Shown piece after piece: positions 23,536 to 32,973 of a stretch of 64,000 nucleotides of DNA. How positions within the stretch are numbered: position 1 is the first letter of the stretch; the number at the start of each line of letters is the position of its first letter. The notes beneath the pieces are model-generated. The model did not search any database, was not told the origin of the DNA, and saw only the letters and a list, made by a program, of their open reading frames with translations. Source of the stretch: JBFLYC01 sp040756735 (GTDB lineage: Bacteria; Bacillota; DSM-16504; Desulfitibacterales; Desulfitibacteraceae); the NCBI GenBank assembly GCA_040756735.1, contig JBFLYC010000003.1, positions 129,670-193,669 on the forward strand, given 5' to 3'. The translations under genes were made by a program, and so were the position numbers.

Positions 23536-25698
23536 TTATCCATCCAATAAAAATATTGACAACAGCAAAGTCCTCTGGAGCAGTTCACCCCGGTGGACTG
23601 CCTCATGAGGTGTATAAAGGTCGCGGCTTGCCGGTGCAAAACCACAGATGACTGGAATCTTTGCAGGAATTTCTCCGGCTGCGGATGGCAGAAGACTTGA
23701 TTCCGTCCCGAAGGGAAGCCTCCACTCCTCACAAATCTTCTTCAGATGAGCTACCATGGAATTTTTCCAACGGTTTTTAATGAGGGGAGGCCTATCCTCC
23801 ATCTTTTCCCAATACACGTTGATATCCTTGCTGTCGGCGCTAAATATTTCTTTAATCTGAGCTTCTGCTTCATCTGCCAGGCTGTTGTTGAGATAAGTCA
23901 CATAAATTGTCGCCCTTACCCTGTGAGACAAAAGGATGCTGTATCTTTCAGTTTGAATTTCCTGGACAGCAACTGACAGTTTTTGCTCGGCCTTGCTGAT
24001 CTCCTTGATCTTTTCAACTTTCTGCAAAAACCAGCTTAGCACGTCCTGCTGGGACCCTTTTGAACCTATCCTTAGAGCCCCGCCCTCAACATGTATGCTA
24101 AACTTACGAGAACCCCTGCGCTGATCTACTATCTTTCCCTCACGGAACCCAGGCTGGAATACTATAACCTGACGCGCTTTGCCGGCAGCTTTTCGCAAAA
24201 ACTGGCTGCTGTAGCGCATGCCCCTGCCTTCGTCTGAATAAACAAAGATGCCTAGATTTGTTGTATGGAGTTTTTTAATGGAACGCAGCGCTTCAAGGGT
24301 CTGTAGGATACATACTATTCCCGCGCGGCTTGAAGCAATCCCTTCTCCATGGAGCCATTCGGGGTCCCTGCGAAAGGGCACAGGATATCCCCCCCGCTCC
24401 CTTGGAATATCTATCGGCACCACAAGCAAAGTCCCATAGTTAAATCCTGCTTTAGTCTCCCACAGCCAATTTGAACGTCCATTGGTAAAATCCTCAACGG
24501 TTTTCAAACCATGTTTTGTCAGGCGCTCGTCCAATCTTCTTACAACGGTACTTATTCCAACGGCATCATCAGACCAGCTGGGCAGGTTTGTCCAGCATTT
24601 GAGCTCCTCTTCCATCTTGTCCCTGTTTTTAGTATGGAAGGTGAAGATGGCAGCCTCTCTTTTACTTATCCTGCCGCTGTTGATAATATAATTGGAGACC
24701 TCAGTCCCGAAATAACGCTTGCTGGCAACCTCAATCAGCCTGTTAACCAGGGCGCTGTAGTCAAGCCCTATTGCTTCTGCAGCAAATACATAGGACCCTC
24801 CAAGTCCCAGGCTTGGCATGGAATTAACCTCGAGGATATATGGGTTGCCGTCTTTATCAATGCGAAAGTCTATCCTGGCGCAGTCAAAACACCCCAGGGC
24901 TTTAAAAGCTTCCATGGCAAGGGTCTGCAGCTGCTTTGTCTCACTTTGTGAAAGCTGTGCAGGACACACTTTGTCAATTTTCCTTGTGCTTTTATGCACC
25001 TTGTCATCATAGGTGTAAATCTTTTCCCCTTCCAGAAAGACAAACTCCACTGGAGGCAGTACTTCAACAGGATCATTTCCCAGCAGGCCAACATTTATCT
25101 CCCTGCCGTCTATGTATTCTTCAACCAGGGTGGGGCCTTGAAACATATCGTAGATATGTCTGGCTCCTTCTCTAAGCTCATCTTCATTGTTAACTATGCG
25201 CAGGCCAAAGGAAACTGCTTCGTCCTTTGGTTTAACAATAAGGGGATAATGCAGTTCATCAGTTATTGTTGACAAGGGTTGGTCAGGATTCTCTATGACA
25301 GCAAACTTGGGAGTTGGAAGACCCCTTTGCTGCAAAATTATCTTGGTTACTACTTTGTCCAGGGCTATGGCATGGGTCTGGGGGCCTGAACCAACATAGG
25401 GCACCCCAAGCATTTCAAGAATACTTGGAATATGTGTATAACGGGATCGTCCCTGGATTCCATAGCTTAGATTAAACACCAGACCCGGCCGCTCACCGGA
25501 TATCACAGAGGGCATGAACTCCTCAAGCTTCCGGATGATGTTTTTATCTCCTTCAAAGGTCTGAACCTGATAGCCTCCGGATTTGATGGCATCTCTTATT
25601 TTGTTAATAGCCCGCAGACCATATTTTTCCCTATTAGGCACTCCAAAAAGGTTAATAACCGCCTGACTGTCTCTGTTATATACAATAGCAATCTTCAA
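23536..25698 (-). CDS. Fusion of D-Ala-D-Ala ligase-like ATP-grasp with a degenerate M20 peptidase domain
   Basis: This 720-residue protein starts at TTG with GAGGTG upstream. Residues 1-330 form a D-alanine-D-alanine ligase-like ATP-grasp, with metal and ATP residues in CARIDFRIDKDGNPYILEVNSMP. Residues 370-720 resemble M20 aminoacylase/carboxypeptidase folds (LLVVPIDIPRERG, GEGIASSRAGI, YSDEGRG). In the M20 half, the His of the usual GHxDxV motif and the Asp of GxGxxD are missing, so zinc catalysis is doubtful. It may ligate a peptide or amino acid and bind it with the second domain. The substrate is unknown. Confidence 0.8.
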   Translation of the reverse strand: MKIAIVYNRDSQAVINLFGVPNREKYGLRAINKIRDAIKSGGYQVQTFEGDKNIIRKLEEFMPSVISGERPGLVFNLSYGIQGRSRYTHIPSILEMLGVPYVGSGPQTHAIALDKVVTKIILQQRGLPTPKFAVIENPDQPLSTITDELHYPLIVKPKDEAVSFGLRIVNNEDELREGARHIYDMFQGPTLVEEYIDGREINVGLLGNDPVEVLPPVEFVFLEGEKIYTYDDKVHKSTRKIDKVCPAQLSQSETKQLQTLAMEAFKALGCFDCARIDFRIDKDGNPYILEVNSMPSLGLGGSYVFAAEAIGLDYSALVNRLIEVASKRYFGTEVSNYIINSGRISKREAAIFTFHTKNRDKMEEELKCWTNLPSWSDDAVGISTVVRRLDERLTKHGLKTVEDFTNGRSNWLWETKAGFNYGTLLVVPIDIPRERGGYPVPFRRDPEWLHGEGIASSRAGIVCILQTLEALRSIKKLHTTNLGIFVYSDEGRGMRYSSQFLRKAAGKARQVIVFQPGFREGKIVDQRRGSRKFSIHVEGGALRIGSKGSQQDVLSWFLQKVEKIKEISKAEQKLSVAVQEIQTERYSILLSHRVRATIYVTYLNNSLADEAEAQIKEIFSADSKDINVYWEKMEDRPPLIKNRWKNSMVAHLKKICEEWRLPFGTESSLLPSAAGEIPAKIPVICGFAPASRDLYTPHEAVHRGELLQRTLLLSIFLLDG

Positions 25699-25844
25699 AT
25701 AAGTTCACCTCAACTGTAGCAATGAAAGGGGACACACTCCCTTAATATAGGCATTATAATGTTCTGCAAAAGCAAGAAAATACCTGCAACAATTGAGCAA
25801 GTATTTTCTACATAATCTGCAAGCATATGCTAAGCAATATTTTC

Positions 25845-27746
25845 CTATGGATTTACGAATACAGCTTTTGTATAGTTCTGCAGCTGCCCCACGGCTATCA
25901 AAGCTTCCTTTAGGGCCAAATACTGCATCTTTGTTAGTTGATTGGGGTTGATGAAATTATCGGGCTCCTTACCCTCTTTGAGCTTTTCAAGGTTAGTCTT
26001 CAAGCGAAACATCAGCAGGGACTGGTATGCAGCCTCAATATATTCAGCGTCCTGCTTGGGAATTACCCCTCTTTTGGCAAGAAGTTCAAGGCGCTTTAGG
26101 GTTGCTGTTTCAGGGATACTCTCTTTCATGGAAAAAATCCTCACACAGTTAACCACATGCATGCAGGCCTGGGTTTTTAGATTAATCTCGTTTTCATGGA
26201 TTCTGGTAGGCTCTGTGATGGTCTTTCTGAAGGCCTTAATGGGCACATCATATTTTAGTTCTTCCAATGCCAAAGCTTTAAAGGCTCTCTGGGAGAAACA
26301 GAGGTTATCCATGACATAAGACTTAAGATTATCACCAAAGCCCTTGGCGCCGTAGATGGGTCTAAAATCTGAAAAGGCAGTCAAATAATGAATATCCTGG
26401 GGCTGAAGTCTGTCAACCCAGCCGGCAATTTTTTGATACCACATGCTAATGGGCTGGCACCATAAGGGGTTATTAGCCATATTTCTTTCAGGACATTTTG
26501 AGATTCCGCATTTTTCCAGTCCGTCAACCACCTTCCCACCCAGCTTCAAGAAATACTGGGTTACTTCCTCAAGATTTTCTTCAGGAACATTATCAAAAAT
26601 AATGCCGTTATTCTGGTCAGAGGTAAGCAGCTGTTCCTTTCTGCCGCTGTTGCCCATGGTAATCCAGCAGTAATCTACAGGGGGCAGGCCGTAACCTTCT
26701 TTAAGCATCTCCTGCTCGCAAATCTCAATGGCCCTGCATGTAATCCTGTCGTTATATTCAGTAATGACTTCGCAGATTTCTATAGGGGGAGCCTTTTCAG
26801 ACACCATTGCCTTTAATACGTTGTTGACATGCTGCCTTAGAACAGCTAACCCTTCAATATTTGATTGGGTCTCAATATCCTCTACCACGCTGAAGGCCCC
26901 CATGCTCCTATACTTAATAAGGTCCCCAATGGTGACAATACCAAGTAGTTTTCCTTCTTCCACAACCAAGAGGTGCTTGCATTTATTTTTAACCATGGTC
27001 AGCAAGGCTTCGTAAAAGGTAGTATTTGGAGGAAGCTGCACAGGACTTGTATTCATCACATCTTTAGCAAGGGGCCACTTTGCTGGGGGTAATTTGGATG
27101 AAATACATTTTGCAACAAGGTCCTTTTCTGTAATTAAACCGGCAAGACGTTTCTTCTGTTTCAATACAACCACTGAACTAATGCTGTTTTTTGTCATAAG
27201 ATCAGCAACTTCTCCAACAGATGCAGTGTCGGCACATGTTGTAATGCCGCCTGTCATCAGCTCGCTTAAACGTCTGCGAAAAGGGTTTGGTTCTATGCCG
27301 GACAATTCATACGGTTGGGTCAAAATTAGCTCTTTATAGATGGAGCGCATACGCTCAGATAATATCTGGCTGAAAAACTTGGCAAATGACGGGTATTTGA
27401 CACATAAATCCTCAAAGGTCTCTTTATCAAGCAAGTAGCAGTGCAGTTCTTCCGCAGCCTTAACTGAAGCGGGATATGTTTTCTCGCTTAAAAAGACCGT
27501 TTCACCAAAAAATTCATGGGGCTTCCTGTAAGAAATGCCAATCTCTTGAGTCTCGGAAGCAACCACAACCTCGGCAAGCCCGCTGCACACAAAATAGAGA
27601 GCCTGGTGTGACGGGTCACCTTTTTTAAAAATGAAAGCACCTTTTGGAAACTTCTTGGACTTTATTCTCGAACAAATCTGAATAAGGGCAATTTTCGGAA
27701 GATAACTAAAAGGGACAGTCTTCTGCAAAAAAGGCACACTTTCCAC
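25845..27746 (-). CDS. cNMP-binding / CBS-pair / DUF294 nucleotidyltransferase-like signalling protein
   Basis: This 633-residue protein starts at GTG with GGAGG upstream. The order is a cyclic-nucleotide-binding fold (20-130), a CBS pair (160-280), a DUF294 nucleotidyltransferase-like domain (310-450) and the DUF294 C-terminal helical domain (490-625). The usual GSxGRxEQ-TDQDN motif reads GNSGRKEQ-TSDQNN, with the second Asp replaced, so transferase activity is uncertain. Proteins of this kind sense nucleotides and may modify a partner such as GlnD-like targets. No partner is evident here. Confidence 0.85.
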   Translation of the reverse strand: MESVPFLQKTVPFSYLPKIALIQICSRIKSKKFPKGAFIFKKGDPSHQALYFVCSGLAEVVVASETQEIGISYRKPHEFFGETVFLSEKTYPASVKAAEELHCYLLDKETFEDLCVKYPSFAKFFSQILSERMRSIYKELILTQPYELSGIEPNPFRRRLSELMTGGITTCADTASVGEVADLMTKNSISSVVVLKQKKRLAGLITEKDLVAKCISSKLPPAKWPLAKDVMNTSPVQLPPNTTFYEALLTMVKNKCKHLLVVEEGKLLGIVTIGDLIKYRSMGAFSVVEDIETQSNIEGLAVLRQHVNNVLKAMVSEKAPPIEICEVITEYNDRITCRAIEICEQEMLKEGYGLPPVDYCWITMGNSGRKEQLLTSDQNNGIIFDNVPEENLEEVTQYFLKLGGKVVDGLEKCGISKCPERNMANNPLWCQPISMWYQKIAGWVDRLQPQDIHYLTAFSDFRPIYGAKGFGDNLKSYVMDNLCFSQRAFKALALEELKYDVPIKAFRKTITEPTRIHENEINLKTQACMHVVNCVRIFSMKESIPETATLKRLELLAKRGVIPKQDAEYIEAAYQSLLMFRLKTNLEKLKEGKEPDNFINPNQLTKMQYLALKEALIAVGQLQNYTKAVFVNP

Positions 27747-28023
27747 TCATCAAACCTCCTCGCTAATATAAGAGCCTAGGATATGTTTAATTATACAATG
27801 CCTGCTGCTTGTTATCCATACATATCTATATACATTACATTAATAGCCCTATTAATTACTTCTATTTTACTATTTGCTATCATGATAAATGATAGTAATT
27901 TGAGCAGCAATTTTCTTGTCATAATTTATGTATTTCTTCTATCTTAATAGATAAAATATTGTTAAAATAGATACTAGTACATAGATAATAGTAACTTGGA
28001 TATGTGAAAGGAATGATTGTTTT

Positions 28024-28335
28024 ATGAATGAGTATTATTTCAATGAAAACAGCGCAACAGCCTACAAGATTAGCCCCATCTCCACTTCCTATGTGTATGG
28101 AAAAGATAAAAATAAACCAACAGCTATCTTGATCCATACCAATGTCAAAATCACTAATTTCAAAAAGGAAAAAATCCGCCGTATCCTATCCCAGGCTTAT
28201 CCCATTGATGGTTATGATGCTGAAACAGCAAAAAACAATTTCTATGCTAATGTACTAGCCAAGGTCTTAATGGACGCCAAGAAAATAACTGAAGAAGAAT
28301 ATGAAGCAATCAAAGAAAAGGTGGAAAGACCATAG
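28024..28335 (+). CDS. Small hypothetical protein with SHOCT-like C-terminus
   Basis: This 103-residue protein has no signal or membrane segment. The N-terminal half is polar beta-rich (SATAYKISPISTSYVYG). The last 25 residues (ANVLAKVLMDAKKITEEEYEAIKEKV) resemble short SHOCT-type helices. The ATG follows AAAGGAATG. It converges on a glycosyltransferase remnant and overlaps its end by 26 nt. Function unknown. Confidence 0.6.
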   Translation: MNEYYFNENSATAYKISPISTSYVYGKDKNKPTAILIHTNVKITNFKKEKIRRILSQAYPIDGYDAETAKNNFYANVLAKVLMDAKKITEEEYEAIKEKVERP

Positions 28336-28594
28336 GATGGAGATTGGCCCCGCCTCTTATGCTCCAGGGAATTAACCCCAGTACCTGCCAGATAGCGGTA
28401 AGCTGCCTATACCCGATATTTTCAATAGCAGCGAAAGCCTCATAAGAGACAATGCCCAGGAGAAAACCCACAATGGCAAACAAATACCCTGTTACTTCCA
28501 CCAGCGGACCAAGCCGCTCAAAAATAACCATGAAGGGGAAGGCCAGCCAACCTACCACGCCTGCCCTGGGATTAAACAGCAATCTCAAGTTCAT
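28310..28594 (-). pseudogene. C-terminal remnant of a membrane glycosyltransferase (GT2)
   Basis: The 94-residue frame has LLFNPRAGVVGWLAFPFMV and ENIGYRQLTAIWQVLGL, segments that sit near the C-terminus of processive, membrane-bound GT2 enzymes of exopolysaccharide type. The catalytic domain is absent, part between the two segments appears deleted, and the end (ANLHPMVFPPFL) is out of register. It lies 17 nt after the DUF4015 gene, so an intact version was probably in that operon. Confidence 0.6.
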
Positions 28595-28611
28595 GGTTAG
28601 AGTATTAAGTC

Positions 28612-30405
28612 CTACTCCTGTTCCCGCCCCTGTTCTTCCTGCCCAGGTGCGGTTTTAGGTTCTGGTTCCTGTGCCGGTTCAGCCAGACGACCTTGAGTTA
28701 ACATGTCCATAAAATCTTGAAAGGGTTTTACCCTCCAAATATGGTTTTCAATAAATACCTCAAAGGTTTCACCATTTAGCTCAATGTTTTCTCCATTCAC
28801 ATTAAAGGTAAGATTGGCTGTATAAATCTTTTTGTCAGCTTCCTGGTCCTGAGAGCTAGACACAATTTTATAAGAGGATAACTTGCCGGTCCATGAATCA
28901 ACCCATGCCTTGTAAGCATCATGGTCCATGGTAAAGCCGGTACTGTGGTAAACCATAGCTTCCCTCCAGTCACCCTTACGAATTGCAGCAAGAAATACTT
29001 CCAGCGCCTTCGTGCTTGTTGCACCCAGTACATCATGCCCTTTTTCCTCCCGGGCAGTTTTGATACTTTCTTCTCTTTTCTTTGCTTCTTCTTCAGTTAA
29101 AAATGATTCCTTAATGTACCTGTTGCCGGCGTTCCAGATTAGGAACTCATCAATTCCCAGCTCCATGGCTGTGTCAATCTGCAATCTGACCTCCTTGGCG
29201 CCATAAGGAATATACCCGGGAACCCAGGCAGCTGTGAAACTCTGCAACCACGGCCTGATAATGCCTGGGTTTTCAATGGGAGCATTTCGCTTGATGGCGT
29301 CAGTCAAAGCTCTGTTAATTGTGCCTGCCGGATTGGCGTCAGGTACAGGGAAGCCGAAATAACCAGGCCCGTAGTGACTAGGGTAAATCATGGGGCAGTT
29401 ATATTCTACTACCGGCGCAATTTTTTCCCAATTCTGGCCAATCCTGTCGGAATCACCCCAGGAAGTTGCTATTACCCCAAAAGTATCTGCAGCTATGTGC
29501 ACGTTATATTCTTCTAGCTGTTCCCTGGCATAGATCAGGAAATTCTTAATTGCATCATCTTTGGCTGTACCGTTTTCCCCGGGGTAGTTAGCCTCACGGT
29601 CAACCTTGGCGGCATTTTCCGGAAAACGAACATAGTCAAATTGAATTTCCTTAAAGCCCAGTAAAGCAGCTTCTTTGGCTATGGCAATATTGTAATCCCA
29701 GACTTCCTTTTGGTAGGGGTTAATCCAGGCTACCCCTTTGTTATCCCGCCAGATTCCCCCCCTCTTGCTTTGAATTGCCCACTCGGGTCGCTTCTCTGCC
29801 AGGTAGGGGTCCTTGAAGACCACAATCCTGGCAATGGGATAAATATCGCGTTCTTTAAGTTCCGCCATAACTTGCTCCATATCCTTGATGGGAGCAGAAC
29901 GTGACGCATTTATTTCAAGGACTATTTCTATCTTACTGGGATGTGTCACGTGACCATGGTCGTTTTTAACATCAATGACCATAGCATTTAATTCAGTGGT
30001 AGATACAAGATTAAGCAGATTATTAAATCTATCTTTCAACCCTACAGTATTGCCGGTTAGATAGATGCCTTTAGCCTTTACAGGGGGATTATCTTCTAAG
30101 TCCTCAGGCGGAAGGGGTACATAAAAGGTACCTAACTCAACCTTTAAAGCTTCCTCCCTAAGACGTCTTTCCTCGCGCTTTCTCTCTTCCTCCAGCTGCC
30201 TCTGCAGTTCCAGCTCTCTTTCAATTTCCTCTTGTGTTTTTTCATTTTCTTCAACTTTATTCTCCTCTTCAGGAGGGGTGGGTGTTTTGCCAAGGCTTAG
30301 GAAGGACTGCTCCAGGCAGCCGGCAAAGGATATAGATACAAATAAGATCATGATGACCAGCATAAGCACAGGCAGTTTATACTTGTTGACATGCTCCGGT
30401 TTCAA
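28612..30405 (-). CDS. Lipoprotein with DUF4015 (COG1306) glycoside-hydrolase-like domain
   Basis: This 597-residue protein has a lipoprotein signal (hydrophobic core, then FAGC), a charged Glu/Arg linker (about 45-95), a TIM-barrel-like DUF4015 domain (about 105-425, with VKAKGIYLTG, MVIDVKNDHG, IQFDYVRFPE) and a NTF2-like tail (about 450-570). DUF4015 proteins are putative glycosidases. The TTG start has GGGGG upstream. The remnant of a polysaccharide synthase next to it suggests exopolysaccharide work, but substrate and reaction are unproven. Confidence 0.82.
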   Translation of the reverse strand: MKPEHVNKYKLPVLMLVIMILFVSISFAGCLEQSFLSLGKTPTPPEEENKVEENEKTQEEIERELELQRQLEEERKREERRLREEALKVELGTFYVPLPPEDLEDNPPVKAKGIYLTGNTVGLKDRFNNLLNLVSTTELNAMVIDVKNDHGHVTHPSKIEIVLEINASRSAPIKDMEQVMAELKERDIYPIARIVVFKDPYLAEKRPEWAIQSKRGGIWRDNKGVAWINPYQKEVWDYNIAIAKEAALLGFKEIQFDYVRFPENAAKVDREANYPGENGTAKDDAIKNFLIYAREQLEEYNVHIAADTFGVIATSWGDSDRIGQNWEKIAPVVEYNCPMIYPSHYGPGYFGFPVPDANPAGTINRALTDAIKRNAPIENPGIIRPWLQSFTAAWVPGYIPYGAKEVRLQIDTAMELGIDEFLIWNAGNRYIKESFLTEEEAKKREESIKTAREEKGHDVLGATSTKALEVFLAAIRKGDWREAMVYHSTGFTMDHDAYKAWVDSWTGKLSSYKIVSSSQDQEADKKIYTANLTFNVNGENIELNGETFEVFIENHIWRVKPFQDFMDMLTQGRLAEPAQEPEPKTAPGQEEQGREQE

Positions 30406-30620
30406 TGAATTATCCCCCTTAAAACGACATCTTTCTACTTTCTCCTAACTATAATTTATGTGACCAGGCTTTAGAAGTCTAGTCTTTTTATGAGTGGGTA
30501 AGACCTTAAAACCCGCCTCCAGCCCCTTGTAGAGTGATTTTTTGCAGTTATTCATATATTTAAGGGTTGATTACAAATTTTGATAATTTTTCCCCAAATG
30601 GGCATCACCCTGTACCACTT
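30406..30620. other. Intergenic, nothing recognised
   Basis: AT-rich 215-bp gap between co-directional genes. It should hold the DUF4015 promoter; no confident element is seen. Confidence 0.4.
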
Positions 30621-31376
30621 CTATCTACTGAAATCAAAAGTAGCTATCTTTGCCTTGTCATCCCAGCTTACCCTTCCTCCTACAAGTTCAGTCAGCGTCC
30701 TGCCTTCTAGATACCAGCGCCCATCTATTAGCTTCTGCTTATCAGGTGGAAGAGTTTTGATATTTCCATTGAAATCAATGATCCGAACAGTCACTTCATG
30801 TTCGTCGGGTTTCTCAGGAGCATTAAGCTTTTGGATATAGCCGTGGACCCCTAGAGCTGCTGCTTCAGCCAAATTCTGTCTAAAATAGGGCATTTTAAGC
30901 CTGCTCAGGTCATCTGGGTTATCAATAAAACCATATTCCACAATTACTGTTTCTACAGGCGCTGTGTCTCTAATTATAAAATAATAATCCTTGCCTGGAT
31001 AAGCTGTTGATTCTCTGGAAAAAACCCGCCGCCCCCTCATGCCTGCTCGTACCAGTTCCTCAAGGATCATAGATGCCAGCACATCATCCCTATGAATGCT
31101 GTAAATCACTTCGGATCCCTGGCCTCCCCCTGCATTTATGTGGTTGGAAACACAAAGGTTTGCACCACTTTGACGAACCAGGGATGCTCTGTTGGATGGA
31201 TTCAAAGTTGCATCATTTACCCTGGTCAGCGCAACTTCATATCCTTTTTGTCTCAGCCACCCAGCCATGTGTATAGAAATATCCAGGGTCCAATTCTTTT
31301 CCATATAAGTTCCATATGTAGCCCCTGGATCAGCGCCTCCATGCCCGGGGTCAATAAATACTTTCGCTTTAATCAC
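30621..31376 (-). CDS. N-acetylmuramoyl-L-alanine amidase (Amidase_3)
   Basis: This 251-residue zinc amidase has FIDPGHGGADPGA, SNHINAGG and VIVEYGFIDN, which carry the metal ligands and the catalytic glutamate. It ends with a copper-amine-oxidase-N-like or wall-binding piece (about 195-250). It cleaves peptidoglycan between muramic acid and alanine. GTG 31376 is chosen because AAAGGAG lies about 8 nt upstream; a longer frame to 31472 has no ribosome site. No signal peptide is visible, as in sporulation or phage amidases. Confidence 0.85.
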   Translation of the reverse strand: MIKAKVFIDPGHGGADPGATYGTYMEKNWTLDISIHMAGWLRQKGYEVALTRVNDATLNPSNRASLVRQSGANLCVSNHINAGGGQGSEVIYSIHRDDVLASMILEELVRAGMRGRRVFSRESTAYPGKDYYFIIRDTAPVETVIVEYGFIDNPDDLSRLKMPYFRQNLAEAAALGVHGYIQKLNAPEKPDEHEVTVRIIDFNGNIKTLPPDKQKLIDGRWYLEGRTLTELVGGRVSWDDKAKIATFDFSR

Positions 31377-31526
31377 GGTCTCAACTCCTTTTGCTAAGGC
31401 TTTAATTCGGAAGTTTTTGTCTAAACCCATATGAAGTAAATATTTGTATGATATTTTATGAAACTTTTGCAAAAATGTTATGGAGTCTAGATTTTTACTT
31501 TATAAATTTCCTCTTTCTTAAAAATC

Positions 31527-31575
31527 AGAAGCTGGGCTGATTTTAATCAATCGACCCAGCTCTGGTTTTTTGTGC
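31527..31575 (-). terminator. Terminator after the MacB-like permease gene
   Basis: AGCTGGGTCGATTG...AAAATCAGCCCAGCT forms a stem with a T-rich tail on the minus strand, 50 nt past the stop at 31628. Confidence 0.65.
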
Positions 31576-31627
31576 GAAATATGGAATGTTTTCTAAAATA
31601 GTTTGCCAACCTGAATAATAATTGAAC

Positions 31628-32947
31628 TTACCTGCGCAAGGCCTCAATAGGCGGAACCGAAGAAGCTGAAATTGCCGGATATACTCCGAACAATAGTCCG
31701 GCTCCTAAGGCTACTCCAACTGCTATTTGGATTGCCTGAAAACTGATTGCAGTTTCAAAACCATACTGGGCGAACATGTTTACCCCCCAGATACCTGCAG
31801 CAACACCGGCTATGGCGCCTATGCCGCTTAAGTATAAGGCTTCCAACAAAAACTGGATCAACAAATCACCCTGTTTAGCCCCTATAGCCCGTCTTACACC
31901 TATTTCTTTGGTGCGCTCGCTAACAGCCACCAACATTATATTCATAATGCCTAAACCTCCAACCAACAAGGAGACTGCTGCAATTCCTCCCAACAGCAGC
32001 GTCATTACACGGTTGGCCTTGTCAGCTTCCTGCACTAATTGGTTCAGGTTCGTGATAGTGACCAAATCTTTTCCTTTGCTTATCCCTGGGATGTCCCTAT
32101 CACCAGGAGGCATGTCATCATAAATGGGCATAGGCTGCATGGGGCCTTCAACAGAGCCCTCTTTCCCCTCGCTATAGATTGCAGGCGCGGGCGCCTTCTG
32201 GTCAAGACCCAACTGCCGGCGGATAATCCTACCCAGCTGAACTGTGGCCAGATCAGCATCTTGAGCCGACTTAGCCTTACCCCAGATTTCCTCTGCAGTT
32301 TTCTTTTCAGCAATCTGCAAGGCAGCGCTGTAGGGGATAAGCATCTTATCATCTATGCCTTCAGCTTGATTAGGGCCTTTAGGAGCCAAAACCCCTACTA
32401 TCCTAAATGTGCGGCCATCCAGCGTTAGAGTCTGCCCTACAGGACTTCTTCCTCCCATCAAAGCAGCTGCAACATTGTATCCTAACACTACCACAGGAGA
32501 ACGCTGTTCAACGTGCCATTTAGTAAAGAAGTGTCCTGAAACTACAGCGTGGTCTCGCACGTGAGGAAAATAACTATTAACACCTATTATTTCAGCTACC
32601 CCTCTGTCCCTGCGCCAGCGAACCACCGCTTCTGTGTAAACAACCGGCGTCAAATATTCCAGATGCGGAACCATCTCTTCCAGTTCCTGCACTAGTTCAG
32701 GTTTAAACTCCACAGATGGATCCATGGCTTTTATCACCACAACATTTGCCCCAAGACTTTTAAATTGATTAACAACTGCCTGGCGCGCTCCTTCGCCAAT
32801 TCCCATTAAGCTTACCACTGAAGCAACACCAATGGCAACTCCAAGGATCGTTAGGGCTGACCGCAGAGGATTGGCTAAAATACCATGCCCTGCCATCTGA
32901 GCGCTGAACCAGAAACGAACCCAAGAGGACCTCAACCATTGAAGCAT
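31628..32947 (-). CDS. MacB/FtsX-type ABC permease
   Basis: This 439-residue permease has one N-terminal helix (SALTILGVAIGVASVVSLMGIGEGAR), a large extracellular MacB periplasmic core domain (about 60-300) and three C-terminal helices with FtsX motifs (IMLVAVSERTKEIGVRRAIGA). It lies after the adaptor gene and ATPase gene in one minus-strand operon. Such tripartite systems export peptides or act as mechanotransmitters. In a Gram-positive the substrate is usually an antimicrobial peptide; here it is unknown. Confidence 0.9.
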   Translation of the reverse strand: MLQWLRSSWVRFWFSAQMAGHGILANPLRSALTILGVAIGVASVVSLMGIGEGARQAVVNQFKSLGANVVVIKAMDPSVEFKPELVQELEEMVPHLEYLTPVVYTEAVVRWRRDRGVAEIIGVNSYFPHVRDHAVVSGHFFTKWHVEQRSPVVVLGYNVAAALMGGRSPVGQTLTLDGRTFRIVGVLAPKGPNQAEGIDDKMLIPYSAALQIAEKKTAEEIWGKAKSAQDADLATVQLGRIIRRQLGLDQKAPAPAIYSEGKEGSVEGPMQPMPIYDDMPPGDRDIPGISKGKDLVTITNLNQLVQEADKANRVMTLLLGGIAAVSLLVGGLGIMNIMLVAVSERTKEIGVRRAIGAKQGDLLIQFLLEALYLSGIGAIAGVAAGIWGVNMFAQYGFETAISFQAIQIAVGVALGAGLLFGVYPAISASSVPPIEALRR

Positions 32948-32973
32948 ATCGCATCACTCCCTTTGAACATTCT

